From assembly GCA_001632425.1 (NCBI GenBank), contig KV425563.1, positions 286,660-350,659 of the forward strand: a stretch of DNA of 64,000 bases, in the 5' to 3' direction. Made by a program: the position numbers and the translations under genes. This document shows positions 1 through 12,193 of the stretch, piece after piece. This DNA comes from Neolentinus lepideus HHB14362 ss-1 (Eukaryota; Basidiomycota; Agaricomycetes; Gloeophyllales; Gloeophyllaceae). Position 1 is the stretch's first letter, and every line of letters begins with the position of its first letter. The notes under the pieces were generated by a model that had not been told where the DNA came from, did no database searches, and was given only the letters and a program-made list of their open reading frames with translations.

Positions 1-1027
1 TAAACTCTTCGTCCTATCACGGTTGTGCCGCATGCCGCCGGCGAGTTGTCACGCTTACCATCGTAACGTTTTGCTGGTGGCAAGCAAGTTTCTAAATCGT
101 TGGCTTTACAGAGAGGTCCTGACCCCTCTGTAGAATTCTCAACGACTCTAATTCATTGCTTAATGTCGGCTAACACTCGCTTGATGCCGCCTAACACTCA
201 AGCTAACATGTGAGAGTGGCCCATATATCGCAATCAAGATGGTCGCCGTTACGGTTTACAGATCATCTCCATTTTCCCTATCGAAATCGATCAATTGGTG
301 TGACCACTTGGCTTACAACCGCTTAAGAATAGGAATTTTAGAGATTTAACGTTACATCAAGTCATCCACTTGCACGTAGCATTCGTATTATCTGTTCTTC
401 CCTTCTGTTCAGAGAAGAAATACGACTATGATCCAGCAAAAGATTATCTTGATATGTCACGCTTTGAAACATCAGTTGCGCTAATTTTAGCCACCATTCG
501 CATCCAAAAAAACAGATTGCAGAAATGTTTAAGTGCTGTAAATATACTCTATTGACGGCCTATACATTAGGATCTTCTATGAGTGGAAGATGTGTGGTTG
601 ATCTATCCAGCCACAACCCTTGCTAGTTACATGATATCACGTCAATGCCGGAATCCCGCCTGACAGGACATTCATAGACTTCCGAAGGACCTGTACGTGC
701 CATTTCATCTTCGTGAATACCTTCCACACAAAGAATGAGAAATAAGCAAGCATCTTACAGCAGCTTACAGCCGAAAGTCCGTGGAAGCCTCCTTGGTGGT
801 GGACAAGCAAAGTTTACTTGGTAGGCCACATTTAGGACCGAAGATTCCCGTTACCTTGAGGAGACTCGTGGATCTGGGAGAACCTGATAATCAATCGACG
901 ATTTAACCATACTAGTACAGAATAGAACAAGGAGACTATCGCTGGTAGATAAAACTTTGGAGAACATGTTCGGGCGCGAGCAAAGTTCAAGTCGGCCTGA
1001 GGCCTCAAGTGGCGCGGACTATACAAC
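1..1027. other. No gene recognised
   Basis: Only short open frames without recognisable motifs are seen on either strand. The stretch ends at the inverted-repeat element that begins at 1028. Nothing here could be tied to a protein family or an RNA gene. Confidence 0.4.
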
Positions 1028-1654
1028 AGGGCGACTCAATTCTTAAATTGCCAGGTCGGTCGCCAGGTTGGTCGGTCGGTCGCAGCCAAAAGAGTGAGGA
1101 AGCAGTGATGGCCGTGGATCCGGGACCACGGTCATGTGATCTTTCATCCGGCGGACGCTCGGACCCGCCGATTAAAGTTTGTCTAATACCTTGCTATGGC
1201 CATCCGAATGCAGCACGATCTTCAAGAACTAATGTACTTGACTGTGACTCACTGAACAACTGTACTTGCCCTTGCGAGAATGGAATAGCAGTCCGTGGAT
1301 GAGACCCAGGAACAGTGTTGCAAAAATAATTATAATTCATGATTTTCGCTACATCAAAACCGAGTATTCAGACTTAAATTCAAAAGCTTACTGGTCTCGG
1401 AACATGTCACCTCTCTGTCACGCTCTGCTCATTTACAGTGGTGGGAACACTGTGACGTACTGTGACCTCAGCAAAGCCAGCAGTCAATCGGGCCTAAGTT
1501 AGACTCCACAGCACAAAACTTTCGGGCACTCGGTGGGCCAGCGGGACGAAGTGTCACATGACCGTGGTCCCGGATCCACGGCCATCACTCTTTTCGTTGT
1601 GACCGACCGACCAACCTGGCGACCGACCTGGCGAATTAAGAATTGAGTCGCCCT
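1028..1654. mobile_element. Non-autonomous DNA transposon with long terminal inverted repeats
   Basis: The ends are AGGGCGACTC and its exact reverse complement GAGTCGCCCT. The inverted similarity continues inward for about 140 bases (roughly 1028-1170 against 1505-1654) with scattered mismatches and a small indel. Both ends are flanked by AAC (1025-1027 and 1655-1657), which fits a 3-bp target-site duplication. The 627-bp body has no transposase-like frame, so it would need enzymes encoded elsewhere. A 3-bp duplication fits PIF/Harbinger- or CACTA-like elements, but the superfamily cannot be settled here. Confidence 0.8.
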
Positions 1655-2457
1655 AACGAGGGCAGGGGCTTGGGATGAATAACTAAGCCCCAAAGTATGA
1701 TTTTAGGCAACATACAGTGATCCTATAACAACGTTCCGCGGTCACTGTTTGCATGCTTGATTTCTATAAGCAATAGTGAGTATTTGAGAGCGACTTTTAT
1801 TTCGCCCAACTACAAAGTGCTCGCGTAAGTACTCCGCTATAGCGGATCGTAGCGGCGCAAGCGCCAATCCCCGACTCCTTACGAGTCAAAAATTTCCTGG
1901 TACTAGCGATGAATGCGTAGTTTTTCATAGCTATTGTACGGTGTATGAGAATGAAATTTGTTACAAGAATAATATTTATTCATCAACAGACCTCCGGTTT
2001 CGACACCTATAAATCCGTTGTCGCCATTAGCGACAGGGGTCCTGGACGACGATACTGCGAAAGACGATACAGCGAACAAAGGCACGTTTGAATTATTGTT
2101 TGTATAAATAAAATGGATAGAGGAGGAGGAGGAGGAGGAGGAGGAGATAGTCGGGATGACTGCGTAGCATGACTAAATAGGTGAGATGTTCACACGGGGT
2201 ACTCGTGCGGATAGGTTGCGTTCTCGTTTCTCCCTGACACCTCCTCCCTTACTACCGTGGGATGGGAGTCGGGGACTTTGCTGCGCGTCGCGTGGCCTTA
2301 CGGATTTTTGTCATAGCATGACGTCACCAAACACCATTAGGTGTACGAAGGGCCGACGAGAATGTCCATCCGTTTCTCTCCCAGTTACAGATTGCGGGTT
2401 ACAAGAACATTCCGACATACCACATCCGTTATTAATCCCCGACATCAACTTCGATCC
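1655..2457. other. Intergenic region with a GGA microsatellite
   Basis: No gene is recognised. A short GGA/AGG trinucleotide run lies at about 2120-2146, some 310 bases before the next start codon. The region from there to 2457 probably holds the promoter and 5' untranslated region of the NTF2-like gene. Confidence 0.4.
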
Positions 2458-3047
2458 ATGGCAGCTAGCAATGAGTTGCCAGACCTCGAGACCTGGGCCA
2501 AGTCGCGCATCGCAGCCTTGTACGAAACGACGGAAGAGGATCGGTTTGACTCGGCGTTCGAGTCTTGCTTCTCGTCTGATGCGCAGATTATCATGAACCA
2601 CGAGCCTGTCTCGAGAGAGAACGCCAAAAGCGACCTGTTGACCAAGCGCTTTGCAGCGCAGCAGGCGACTGTCAATTGGGACAATGTAATGTCTGCGTCG
2701 AAAGAAGGGGATGACAAGGTACGTTGACAGTGACAGGCTTCGCATGTAACTGTACGTGTTATTTGGAAGATTGGAATTGTTGCCGGGTTCTGCACGATAA
2801 CCCGTACCATGAGGCTACGCATCCGTGCAGCACCAGCCCAACGTACCACTCAGTGCACATTCAGCGTCAAGTAAGTCGTCAGTCCATGGAATCTGTTTAG
2901 TCTGACCGCTATCGCAGGATCGATCGCGACGCTTCTGGATCCGCCGGATCAGAAGATAATAGGCGGATTGTGCAGCTATGGCAGACCGCGGTTGATAAGG
3001 CTGCACCGATTCACTTTGCAAAACCGCACCCTCCTGTTACGGGTTGA
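2458..3047 (+). CDS. NTF2/SnoaL-like small protein
   Basis: A spliced model of three exons (2458-2718, 2770-2870, 2918-3047) gives 163 residues in one frame, with introns of 51 and 47 bases that have GT/AG ends. The N-terminus (MAASNELPDLETWAKSRI) and the segment RLRIRAAPAQ in exon 2 match what I know of a small basidiomycete family with the NTF2-like cone fold, a fold used both for ligand binding and for some cyclases and isomerases. No catalytic residue can be assigned, so no reaction is proposed. The gene is tail to tail with the P450 at 3295-5629, with 247 bases between the two stop codons. The ATG was chosen because upstream codons in the frame look non-coding. Confidence 0.7.
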
Positions 3048-3294
3048 AGGAGAGAACGCTTTTGAATAACCCATGTTTGCGTGAAGTGTGTACGATGACC
3101 GGGATTTCGCACGACTATACTAATGAAATAACAAAGGCATGTGCTTTTCTGTCTTTCGTCGGGTACGGGGGCTCAATCTGGACTCGCAAAGAGTTTTAGC
3201 ATGTAAATGAAGTATGTATAATACAAATTTCGAGGCGTAATTACTAAACGTCGCAACGTGTCTTCGGATATCAGCTTCCGCCACACAAGGCACA

Positions 3295-5629
3295 TTAATC
3301 CCTTGACGCGACAGAAATCCGCAAAGGTAATTTCACGCCATCGCTCTCTTCACCAGCGACCACCGGAAACATGAGCCCAGACCCTTCCCTGCGCACACGT
3401 TTCTCCGGGTACGCGATCGCAAACTCGAAGTTATTGACCAAGTCTACGAGGAAGCACTGCATCTCGGTCATTCTGCGGGAAATATGAAGTTACTGTCAGT
3501 CTGAGTTTACTACTTATTTGTGTGGGAAATGCTATACTTACGCAAATCGCCACCCGATGCATGAACGGAGGCCCGAAGAGAATGTCATTCTGGACACGGT
3601 TAGCATGATAAGGTTCGCTGATACGAAGCGGATTGGATAGCGGTGCCACGTACAAATTGCCAATTACACCGACAGAAATGCTCTTCTTCTGCTTGTTCTC
3701 GGTGTCGAGCCATCTGTCCGGATTAAAAACGTCTGCATCTGCGCCCCATAGGCTCTTGTCCCTAGTCAACAACATCAGCGATTGATCTGTAACGCTGCTT
3801 CGGACCAAGGCTACCTATTGTACGCGGCAACGGAGATTATGATACTCGTGCCCTCTGGAACGGCCAACTCGCCGACTATTTCCCCGGAATTCAGACGCAT
3901 AGGCTTTGATAGAGGGATAACGTCGTCTTGAGCTGCGCGACGGAACATATTGCTTGCCACAGGATGGAAGCGGAGACCTTCCTGCATTGACAGTAGACAA
4001 TCAACGCGTTGAAAGCAAGTGTAGCCTAGGTCGAACGTACCTTCAAGAATGCTTGCAAATACTGCATATTCTCGATGTCCGCCAAAGAGAACTCGTTCGC
4101 ACCTCGGCCACGGATTGAGGTCTCGGTTGCTCGGATTTCGTCGCGCAGCCGATTTTGGATCTCCAGGTTCTTAGCAAGCTCCCAGAGCATCAGAGTCAGA
4201 GAGTTTGACGTCGTCTCATGGCCGGCGAAAAGGATAATGCTTTCGATGACAGTCAATATTCTTCTTCAAAGTGGTAGTAAGAGAAAGGATCGTACCGCAT
4301 TTCGGAATAAAGCTCCTCCTCACTCAGTCTCGCTTTCTCATTAGTAGAGACATTAGCCTTGACTACATAGAAGATGTACCATTCAGTAATCGATGCTAAG
4401 CACGCCAGAAGATGATTGACACACCTAGCAGACTCATCACGTCCTTATTACCCCTTCCGTCAAGCAAAGCTTCACCCTTTTCCTTCACCAGACTTGCGGC
4501 AGTGTCAGCAGATGCCCTACATGCCTCCCGCAGGCGCACAAACCGGCGGAACGGAAGCGCGTTGAAGAGCCAGACGAGCGCGCCCGTCGGAAGGTACTCG
4601 GAGCAGGCCTCAAGAAAGATGCGTGGGGTCGACGGGTGGCCGAAGAGAGTCATGCTAATAAAAGGAGAGACATGAGTGTGAGTGCAAGTGCAGTAAGAGC
4701 TGATACACACACAATGTTGTTGTAAGCTCGCTTGAGCTGCGTGTCTACATCGTCGAGGGCGCCAAACTTGTAATCGAATGCCGCTAGCAATGGTGAATTA
4801 GCATCCGTCAGCACGATGGGTAAAGACTCTAACCTTCGCCGATAGCGTCCAGAGTCGCCCGGCTTAGCCACCAGGGAGTATTGACTACTACGGAATTCTT
4901 ATCCTCACTGGTGCTAATAACATCGTGCCAGTGCGATACGAGCTATATACGAACATCAGTGGCCCTGATTTCTGATAAGACCTCTCCATAGAAATAGACT
5001 TACGCCTTCGGAGATAGATTTGAAAACTGGGAAAAGAGCTTTCGACTCAGGGCCGCCGAAGGCCGGCAGCATTGCTTTCCGCTGCCTCTTGTGCACGTCA
5101 CCTGATGCAAATATATTATTCAACCCGACGGCATGTAGTGTAGCGGCAGAACTCGTTCACCTTCCGCGGAAACCAAGCTTTGGCCATTGAGAATTCTTGT
5201 GATTGCTTTCCGGAAGCCGTGAGGTTTGGTAAAGTGATATGCTGAACTGTGAAGGATGTATTGAAGCGCCTTTGGATCTGATATCATCAGTCGATTTTCC
5301 TAGTAACGAGATCATGTGAGCTGCCTTCAAGCGCTTTTGGAAATCGTTGCAGCTCACTCCGAAGGGAGCTTTAAACTTGACGATGCCACCGAATTCCTTC
5401 GTCCATCTGGAGTCTGCCTCTGTTGCACCACCTTGCAGCAACTCGCGCATGTTTCCTGTACGTACGTAGGTCAGACCACAGAGTGTAAGGTACGGATCCA
5501 TGTGTACGTACCGAGGAGGAATGATTCGGGTTTGGGACCTGGCACATCACCCAATGAGAGACGTGCGTACTTGCGGTACACAGCGACGAGTAAGGCAACT
5601 GCGCTCAAGGAATACAGAGCAGCGATCAT
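3295..5629 (-). CDS. Cytochrome P450 monooxygenase, intact, 13 exons
   Basis: Splicing by eye gives 13 exons and 543 residues with no stop or frameshift: 5629-5512, 5455-5358, 5299-5161, 5101-5004, 4942-4834, 4783-4711, 4654-4425, 4362-4296, 4239-4041, 3981-3815, 3761-3654, 3589-3542, 3472-3295. The N-terminus (MIAALYSLSAVALLVAVY) is a membrane anchor followed by a proline-rich hinge (PGPKP). Class motifs are all present: the I-helix oxygen-activation motif AGHETT, the K-helix ExxR as EGLR, FNPDRW in the PERF region, and the heme loop FSSGLRSCIGWRFA with its cysteine ligand. The heme loop is split by an intron and is visible only after splicing. The product should be a microsomal heme monooxygenase needing an NADPH-P450 reductase; its substrate is unknown. 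The family resembles fungal P450s expanded in wood-decay basidiomycetes. A TATAAA lies about 70 bases upstream. Confidence 0.93.
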
Positions 5630-5695
5630 GGTGATAGATGTAGGCTGATGAACAGGAAACTGTATGTAGGACTTGTGCAAGAATGACCTTTGCTC

Positions 5696-5701
5696 TTTAT
5701 A
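5696..5701 (-). promoter_or_regulatory. Probable TATA box of the P450 gene
   Basis: On the minus strand this reads TATAAA, 67 bases upstream of the chosen ATG at 5629. Position and sequence fit a core promoter and also support that start codon. Confidence 0.5.
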
Positions 5702-7288
5702 CGATCGAAGACTTGTGTAATGGAGATTCGGTGATGTCAAGTGTCAGCCATTGGGCGCTATCTACGAGGAGTGCTTTGGTCAATGTTACGTTCAGGATGG
5801 TGTTCCTATGACCTTGTAAATAGAGATGCGAGGAGATCGGACTGGTAATGTTCAGTATCGGGCCCCGGTGTATAGGCTTTTTGAACGTGGTTGCGACGGA
5901 GTCGTGCCCGGGCGTAATATGCACTAGCGTAACATGTAAATCGAGTGGGAAGAAGGCGTCGCGTGCCCACCGGCGTGCAATGGGAAGTAGGTCATCCTCT
6001 CGAAAGGGCTCCCACGGGACGTATTAGGCGGGAGTTGAACGGTACGCCGATGCGTCACCTTATGGATACCTAATGCGTGATTCGTCGGGAGTGAATTCTG
6101 GGTATGCACGCCTCCTAGGTCTGGCTTATCGTTAAAATACCGAGGTCGCCGAGGGGTTGCTGTCCTGGCGGTTACGATATGCGGCAAGAATACTTGACAA
6201 GATGATCCGTGCACAGGGCGCCACTCTCCTGTCAACTGGATAGAGAAACGTGTTCTCATTCGACGAGGTCATGCCAAGTTACTGCACTCCTTAGCGCCAG
6301 GGCAACTGCTCGATTGGAACATCGAATTAGTGTTGATCGTGGAAAGGGGCATTCCAATCTGAGTGAATCGGGCCATAGGACCGAACGAAATTAAGGAAAG
6401 AGCAATTGTGCTCAGCGGGTGTCGGGCCCGGGATGGACACTCTTCTCGAAGAAGGTCTTGTCAGTGCTAGTGTCAATTAATGTTGAGGAACGCGTCTCCT
6501 AGGGCCTTGGGCCAAATATACCTCTTCCTTCTTTTGCATTCGGGTTAGGACAGGAGCACCAGAGCACATTCTACACACGATCCGCACGATGCGCAGAAGA
6601 GGTGCGATGTGAACTTGTATCAGTAGTTTTCAACCGGCGAATCTGAGTCCGGAGCTTAACTTGAACGCTATCGCCGAGTTTTCTGTTAAATTGAGTTAAG
6701 AGAGGATAAAACGTGTTCAACCAGCCCTACCGATGGCGGCGGTGGTTACGCATACCATCCGCAGTGCAAGGACTGCAAAAGGCTGCAGTCAAGGCGCGAC
6801 TCGGGGTCGGCGGCAACGGTGGCTGTGCTCTTAATTGGATCAAATTGAAATTCACTTGCATTTGGCACCATGGTGTAAGTGTTACGTTCGATTTGCTATC
6901 TGTATGTTCGTCCTCCGGCCTCTCTGGTTCTCTTGGGACAGTCCAAATGCTGATTCATTTCACCAGGCAGCAGAAAGATTCATCTGTTTTGGCGGGTTAT
7001 TTGGTCACCGGCCGTACTACCGCGATAACCTCAAAGGCATAAGCCAGGTATCATTAAACCTGTCGTGCACTTACCTCTGTGATCCAATGAATGATATCAC
7101 TTTGTCTGGTTCGTCGTTAGCTTGGGACTCGTATCCTATGACCTACGTCGGGCATAAGGTTTATCAGCTGGTATAATTGATATTGGTGGAAGGACCGTCA
7201 ACAGGGATGTAGTAGAGTTGACATTTCATTCGCACGGTACGTTTGCTAATCTCATCCTGGTTTCTTCATGTAATCTACCTGAGCAGCC
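5702..7288. other. Long intergenic region, no gene supported
   Basis: Open frames between 5924 and 7176 on both strands are short and lack recognisable motifs. A plus-strand stretch at 6713-7176 has two overlapping frames of about 110 codons that could be a decayed exon, but I could not match it to a family. Confidence 0.35.
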
Positions 7289-8519
7289 ATGGCTTCGACG
7301 ACTTCGACGAGTGTAAAGGTTATCATCGTAGGTGCTGGCCTCGCGGGCCTTACTACCACAATCGAGTGACACCTCAAAGGACACTCGGTTACTTTGTTGG
7401 AGTCGTTCCTCGCACTCAAGGTCTTGGGTGACATCATCTTTTTCGCCGAATGCTGGACGCATCATCTACCAATGGCCACCAGCCCCAACTTCTACTCCCG
7501 TTACAGTTGGAGCAATACCGCCAAATATGTCTAGGTAACGACTTATTTGTCTTTCAGAGGTGGGACGGTGAGTTTTTGACCACCCAACCTGTCTATGAGC
7601 GGAAGGAGGTCGGGCCAGAGTTTACCAGGCATCGGGGCACCATGCACCAGATCCTATTCGAGTATGCGAAAGCCTTGGGTGGTGGAGTGCATAGAGGAGA
7701 CGGATCGAGCTAGCGTGCGATATATTGTCGGGAGCCCAGACGGGTTGGATAATCCGACGCAGGAGCCGAGTTAATGTGGGGTGACATAGTCATCGGGTCA
7801 GACGGCGTCAATAGCAAGGCACGGGAGCTAGTCCTCGGGTATGTCGACAACCCAAACCGTCTGGATATGCCGTCCACCGGTTTGGATGGACGCAGGACCT
7901 ATCGCCAATGATCCGCTCACTGCGCCCCTCGTCAGCGGTGACGACCGTCACGTCGGTTGGTTCGGGTTCGATGTCCACTTCGCCTTTGCGTACATGAAGA
8001 ATACCAACTCCTGGGTGTGCACGCATGAGAACGACATGATATCGAGGGGTCGTGGTCATTCACGGGTAGAATCGAGGATGTATTGAAGGTTCTGGACGGA
8101 TGGGATCCAGTCGTGAAGAGAATCGTGGAGTTGGTGGATAGCTGCATCGACTGAAAGTTGGTATACCGAGACCCTCTAGAGAGGTGGGTACCGAACGAAG
8201 GTCGAATATGTCTCCCTGGCGATTTGGCTCACCCGTTCCTTTCGACGTCTATACAGGGCGCATCTCAGGCGATGGAAGATGGTATGGTGCCAGCTGCTCA
8301 GAGGGAAGACACTCTCTGACGCTATTAGATCATACGTGAAGTTGAGGTACGAAAGAGTGAGGAGGGCCCAGGTGCTAGGCGAGACAAACCGAGGTAGGTG
8401 GCAAAGATCCGGAGGTTGTGAGGCTTAGGAGGGACGAGTGGCTGTTTGCATTTGACGCTGAGAAGGATGCATATGAGCGGCATGTGGATGTTATTGAGGA
8501 GCTGGTGAGGAGGAATTGA
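7289..8519 (+). pseudogene. Decayed FAD-dependent monooxygenase (salicylate hydroxylase-like)
   Basis: The start reads as a Rossmann dinucleotide-binding motif, VKVIIVGAGLAGLTTTIE, then meets an in-frame TGA at about 7367. Family segments follow in changing frames: FVFQRWDGEFLTTQPVYE (about 7550-7605), GDIVIGSDGVNSKAR (the DG motif, about 7782-7826), and near the end GDLAHPFLSTSIQGASQAME (about 8219-8278), which is the second FAD/ribityl-binding motif. At least three frame changes and several stops separate these pieces and cannot be explained by introns with plausible borders. The original enzyme would have been a class A flavoprotein hydroxylase acting on an aromatic or polycyclic substrate. 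It is almost certainly non-functional now. Confidence 0.85.
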
Positions 8520-10734
8520 GTAGGGATAAGGTCGGTGTCGTTCTCCTTTCATGTTTCCGCACAAGACTCACACAGTGTCAGCACTTCGATTGATATTCCT
8601 GCATTTGACGGATCGATCTGCTATCGACCTTCAAATACAGGTCGCGTGAGGTTGACTCCGCACTTGAACTTAAATTCTATGGTCTCACTCGGGATGTGGC
8701 TTCGAGTGTGATTCGCTGCCGTCATACATCGTTACAGAATGCAGAGCTACCCATTCGAGTTCCTGTCTGATTAGCAGCAAATTTTCCATTTCCTCCTGAA
8801 ACTCTGGGACCGGGAGATAATCGAACGACGATCGATCCTCTGATGAGATCGGAGTTTGCACCTAACCTTACTGACGATCCATTCCTACTAAGGTGTGACC
8901 TGTTTTCCCTCCGTTGCGCACGGCATCTCAAACTTGAGCTTCCCTTTGACGCACATTGTAGTTCCCGCTAATGGTGGAACCATCCAAAGGGTCATATATT
9001 GTGCACGATCTGGCGGCTCCCGTTTCCAAGTCTGTTGGGAGCTGTCATCACTAGACGGCAAGGAAAGATGGAGAGGTGCCGAAACAATCGTTTTACGTTG
9101 TCGATATGGGTACACCATCCGGCCCAGGAAGGCTTCCTCCGAGCTCCAAGTGAGCGCTCGCACTACAAAGACATTTTCTCATGTCCCTTTTCGTTATGTG
9201 TAACGATCAAGTTACAGGTCGATACTGGGATTCTACTGAAGTCGTAAGCGAAACACATACGAGGTAGGGGAAGGTTATGCTACTCGTAGTGTGTACGCCT
9301 GTCAGTCCTTATCGAAGGATGCTTCTCACCCCGACCTTCCATCGTGCCCAGCCCCTTTTGAAGTAGAAGGACGCGGCCGTAAACGCTTCAGAACTCGAGA
9401 GTGGTTCGTGACGAACATTCTCTTTTGGCCGAGGTATGCCATGCCACACTCTGGATTATGCCATTCCAGAGGGACACAGGGTGGGGTTGACTGCAGGTCT
9501 TCAGAGGTCGCGAAATCCATGATCAATTAGAGGCATTAAGAATGGGGAAACCGGATGGGGCGTAGCATGCTTGCTATGTCAGTCTTTCTACGTTCCCTTG
9601 CAAGTACATTCGTGCTATCCATGTGACGGATGTTTACCATAAGGGTAATGTCTGTGTGAATCTTAAGGCGAGACTTACGGACAAGGAGATTCGAGAAGAC
9701 ATAAGATGGTATTGACGACTTTCTGGGAGATTGCGAAGAATCCTTGCATCTAGAGTCGATTTGCGGAAGGAGACCAGAGCCGAGTAAGTCATTCTACCGG
9801 ATAATTCTTATGATTTGCAGCTAGGGACGATATTATTCTTGTGTCAAAGCCTGTCACGACCACAACAGGGAAGACGATTTACGCGCTTCTTGTTCCTGGA
9901 TGGGATGGTCCATGTCCTTTCGATCTCGGCGTATGACAGACATATACCTTTCTTATATTTCCTTGTGTATTGTTATTGACATAATCTAGATCGTCTTAGG
10001 GCTAAGGATATCTAGGGCCCTGACGAGCTACGTCTTCAACCCTGACAAGCTGCTAAATGTAACAATAAGAATGACGTCTGGATCAGCGCTGTGGGCAAAA
10101 AGTGCGTCCATGTATAGTCTCTCGAAATGGAAGTCCAGCTGACCCTATGTTTCTGTCAAATCGGACTTCTCTAGTCGTCCCTGTGCCTGCGTCGGGCGGC
10201 GCTTTGTGTGAGTTTGAGCACTAAACTTACCGATTTCCGTACCCTTTGAGAGCGCGATAGAGATTCTGTGCTTCGTAGTTGATCTGATCAACAGTTCGGG
10301 GTTACGCGTTCCAAACAATACGAAACGAACCAGCCAGAAGGGTGTGGCTTGAAACTTCGCTCTTGTGGCAGGAGAAGAGAAGGATAGAACGAAGCTGTCA
10401 CCGCAGGCATCCGTCGCGCGAAGATACGTACAAATGCTATGGCGTGCTAACCGTTCAGATTTTCCCATGTTTCGTTACACATTCGCATATTTCAACAATC
10501 AGACTCAAAATTTCATGGGCAGATATGGATTTGACATTTAGAAGAAAACTCTTCCCTACCAGATCATTAAGCACAAATATTATCCAGACAGTAGACACAA
10601 CATCGTCCGAGACGTACGCAAGACATAACTGGCATCCAAGAAATCACACAAGAACAGTGTTGTAATCGTACACAGGGAAAACACAGCCCCGTATGAAGGC
10701 ATACCAAAGGATAGACGGTCAACATACATCCATG
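8520..10734. other. Gene-poor region with coding-like fragments
   Basis: Short segments such as VTDVYHKGNVCVNLKARLTD (about 9618-9680) and a piece near 9826-9930 look like eroded coding sequence, but the frame is broken by stops within tens of codons. None could be assigned to a family. I see no repeats with clear ends and no RNA gene. Confidence 0.35.
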
Positions 10735-12050
10735 TCAGATCTCATCTCGGGCGAGCTTTTTCAAGGCGATGAGGATGGACATGATCTGGAAAGAGTCGGC
10801 CTTCCCGGAGTCAACCAACTTTTCTTGCATGAATGCCTCACAGTCTTTGGCAGGCCACGTACTCATCCCTTTTAAGCATTCACTACTTCTGATTCCTATC
10901 TTTTTCATGTACGGCAAGAGGTGTTCCATGTTCGGCGTGAGGCCGGCGAGGAAGTCTCTCACCGCATCCGGAGAGTCTCGTGGCTGGGGGGGAGCCGCAG
11001 CCGACGTACCAGGAGTCATAGAGAAGCTGCCAGTGGAAGAGTGGTGGGGTAACCTCTGGCCAGGGATATCAACCAAGGGCTTGCGACGGGTGCTGACAAT
11101 TTCGACATACGCCTGAAACACGTAGGATTCTCAATCGCATCTCGTGGAGGGCTTTTAGAATACGTACATGGTTGGTCTTGGCAGGAATGTGTCTGTTCTT
11201 GCGTCTTCCAACAGCATTCGTGCCATTAGGGCTACAGGGCGTCCTCGGCTTAATAGTAGTCCATTTTAGGTAAGGACAACAGTGCAACAACTATTACAAT
11301 AAATTTTACCTTGCTGGTATCACATGATTGGTCTGCCGCGTTACGACCTTCAGAGATTCTGTTCTCATCTCTATTCTGAATAGAATGGCCTTTAGTATCT
11401 TCAACCGGGTGTCGCCGCTCGTGTTTTTGAGCCAGGTTGCGAACATGATGACGTAAGTAGCGAGCCATGTAATCCCTCAAAGGCCATGATTGCGGAAATT
11501 TGGCAAAGATGGGGAATTTCACTGTGGCCTGTATCCAGAGCTTCAGACAACCTCTTGGCAGAATGAATGGATGGTACCAACGTCATGAATAAACCCCTCC
11601 CACCTCCCAGGGGTTTGGTCTTTAACAGCAACATCAAAATCGAGGTATCCCCTTGCGAACTCCCTCACCGACGCCTTTGTGTTGGTGAAACAGATTTTCG
11701 ACAACACAGTACTGTAAGAAGTCGTACATGCTGAAATTGGTAGAACCTACACGCAATTTGCCAAGAGCATCATGGTCTATATTCAGAGCCTTCGCCAAGG
11801 AGCACGACCACGGCGCTGGGGAGGCTGTGTATGCCTCCACCACGCTATCAATGCAAGGCCGCCTCAGTCCGATTACGCCGTTGTTAGGAGTTTCCCCCCA
11901 TGCTACGCGCGGATTAGCCCAATCGCGCAATAAGTCATGGGCTGTACGTACCGCTTTGGACTTGCACATTCTCAAGAACCATTGGGATGTAGATAGATGC
12001 ACTTCACCGGTTTCAAGCCTTGTCATGAACGGCAGTGTTACCTGAGCCAC
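10735..12050 (-). CDS. Orphan-family protein A (fungal hypothetical), model uncertain, possibly frameshifted
   Basis: No function is recognised. On the minus strand, exons carry a conserved block FPIFAKFPQSWPLRDYMARY (about 11460-11520), a low-complexity charged linker, and a C-terminal helical block with WPAKDCEAFMQEKLVDSG (about 10795-10850), ending at TGA 10735-10737. The same blocks in the same order occur in protein B at 17970-19324, so the two are paralogues. An upstream open segment (11634-12050) probably belongs to it, but the downstream frame (VREFARGYLDFDVAVKDQ) is offset by one base. Either a longer intron or a 1-base frameshift joins them. No ATG was identified with confidence, so the 5' end is approximate. 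Confidence 0.5.
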
Positions 12051-12153
12051 CGTTTAGATGTGAATAACAAGTTGAACAGAAGGCAACGTGAGTACTCAGA
12101 TTCAGCGCTAGATTCCGTGAGTCCAGATACTTGACGCGATTTGTATCAAATCC

Positions 12154-12193
12154 TTACGTCCCGACAACATGTTTAGTTGTCGTCGGGACGTAA
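12154..12193. repeat. Short perfect-stem hairpin
   Basis: The arms TTACGTCCCGAC and GTCGGGACGTAA are exact complements. The left arm is followed by AAC and the right arm preceded by GTTGTC, so the stem extends with a small bulge, around a short loop containing ATGTTTA. It lies just upstream of orphan protein A. It could be a remnant of a palindromic element or a structured RNA; no function can be read from it. Confidence 0.5.
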
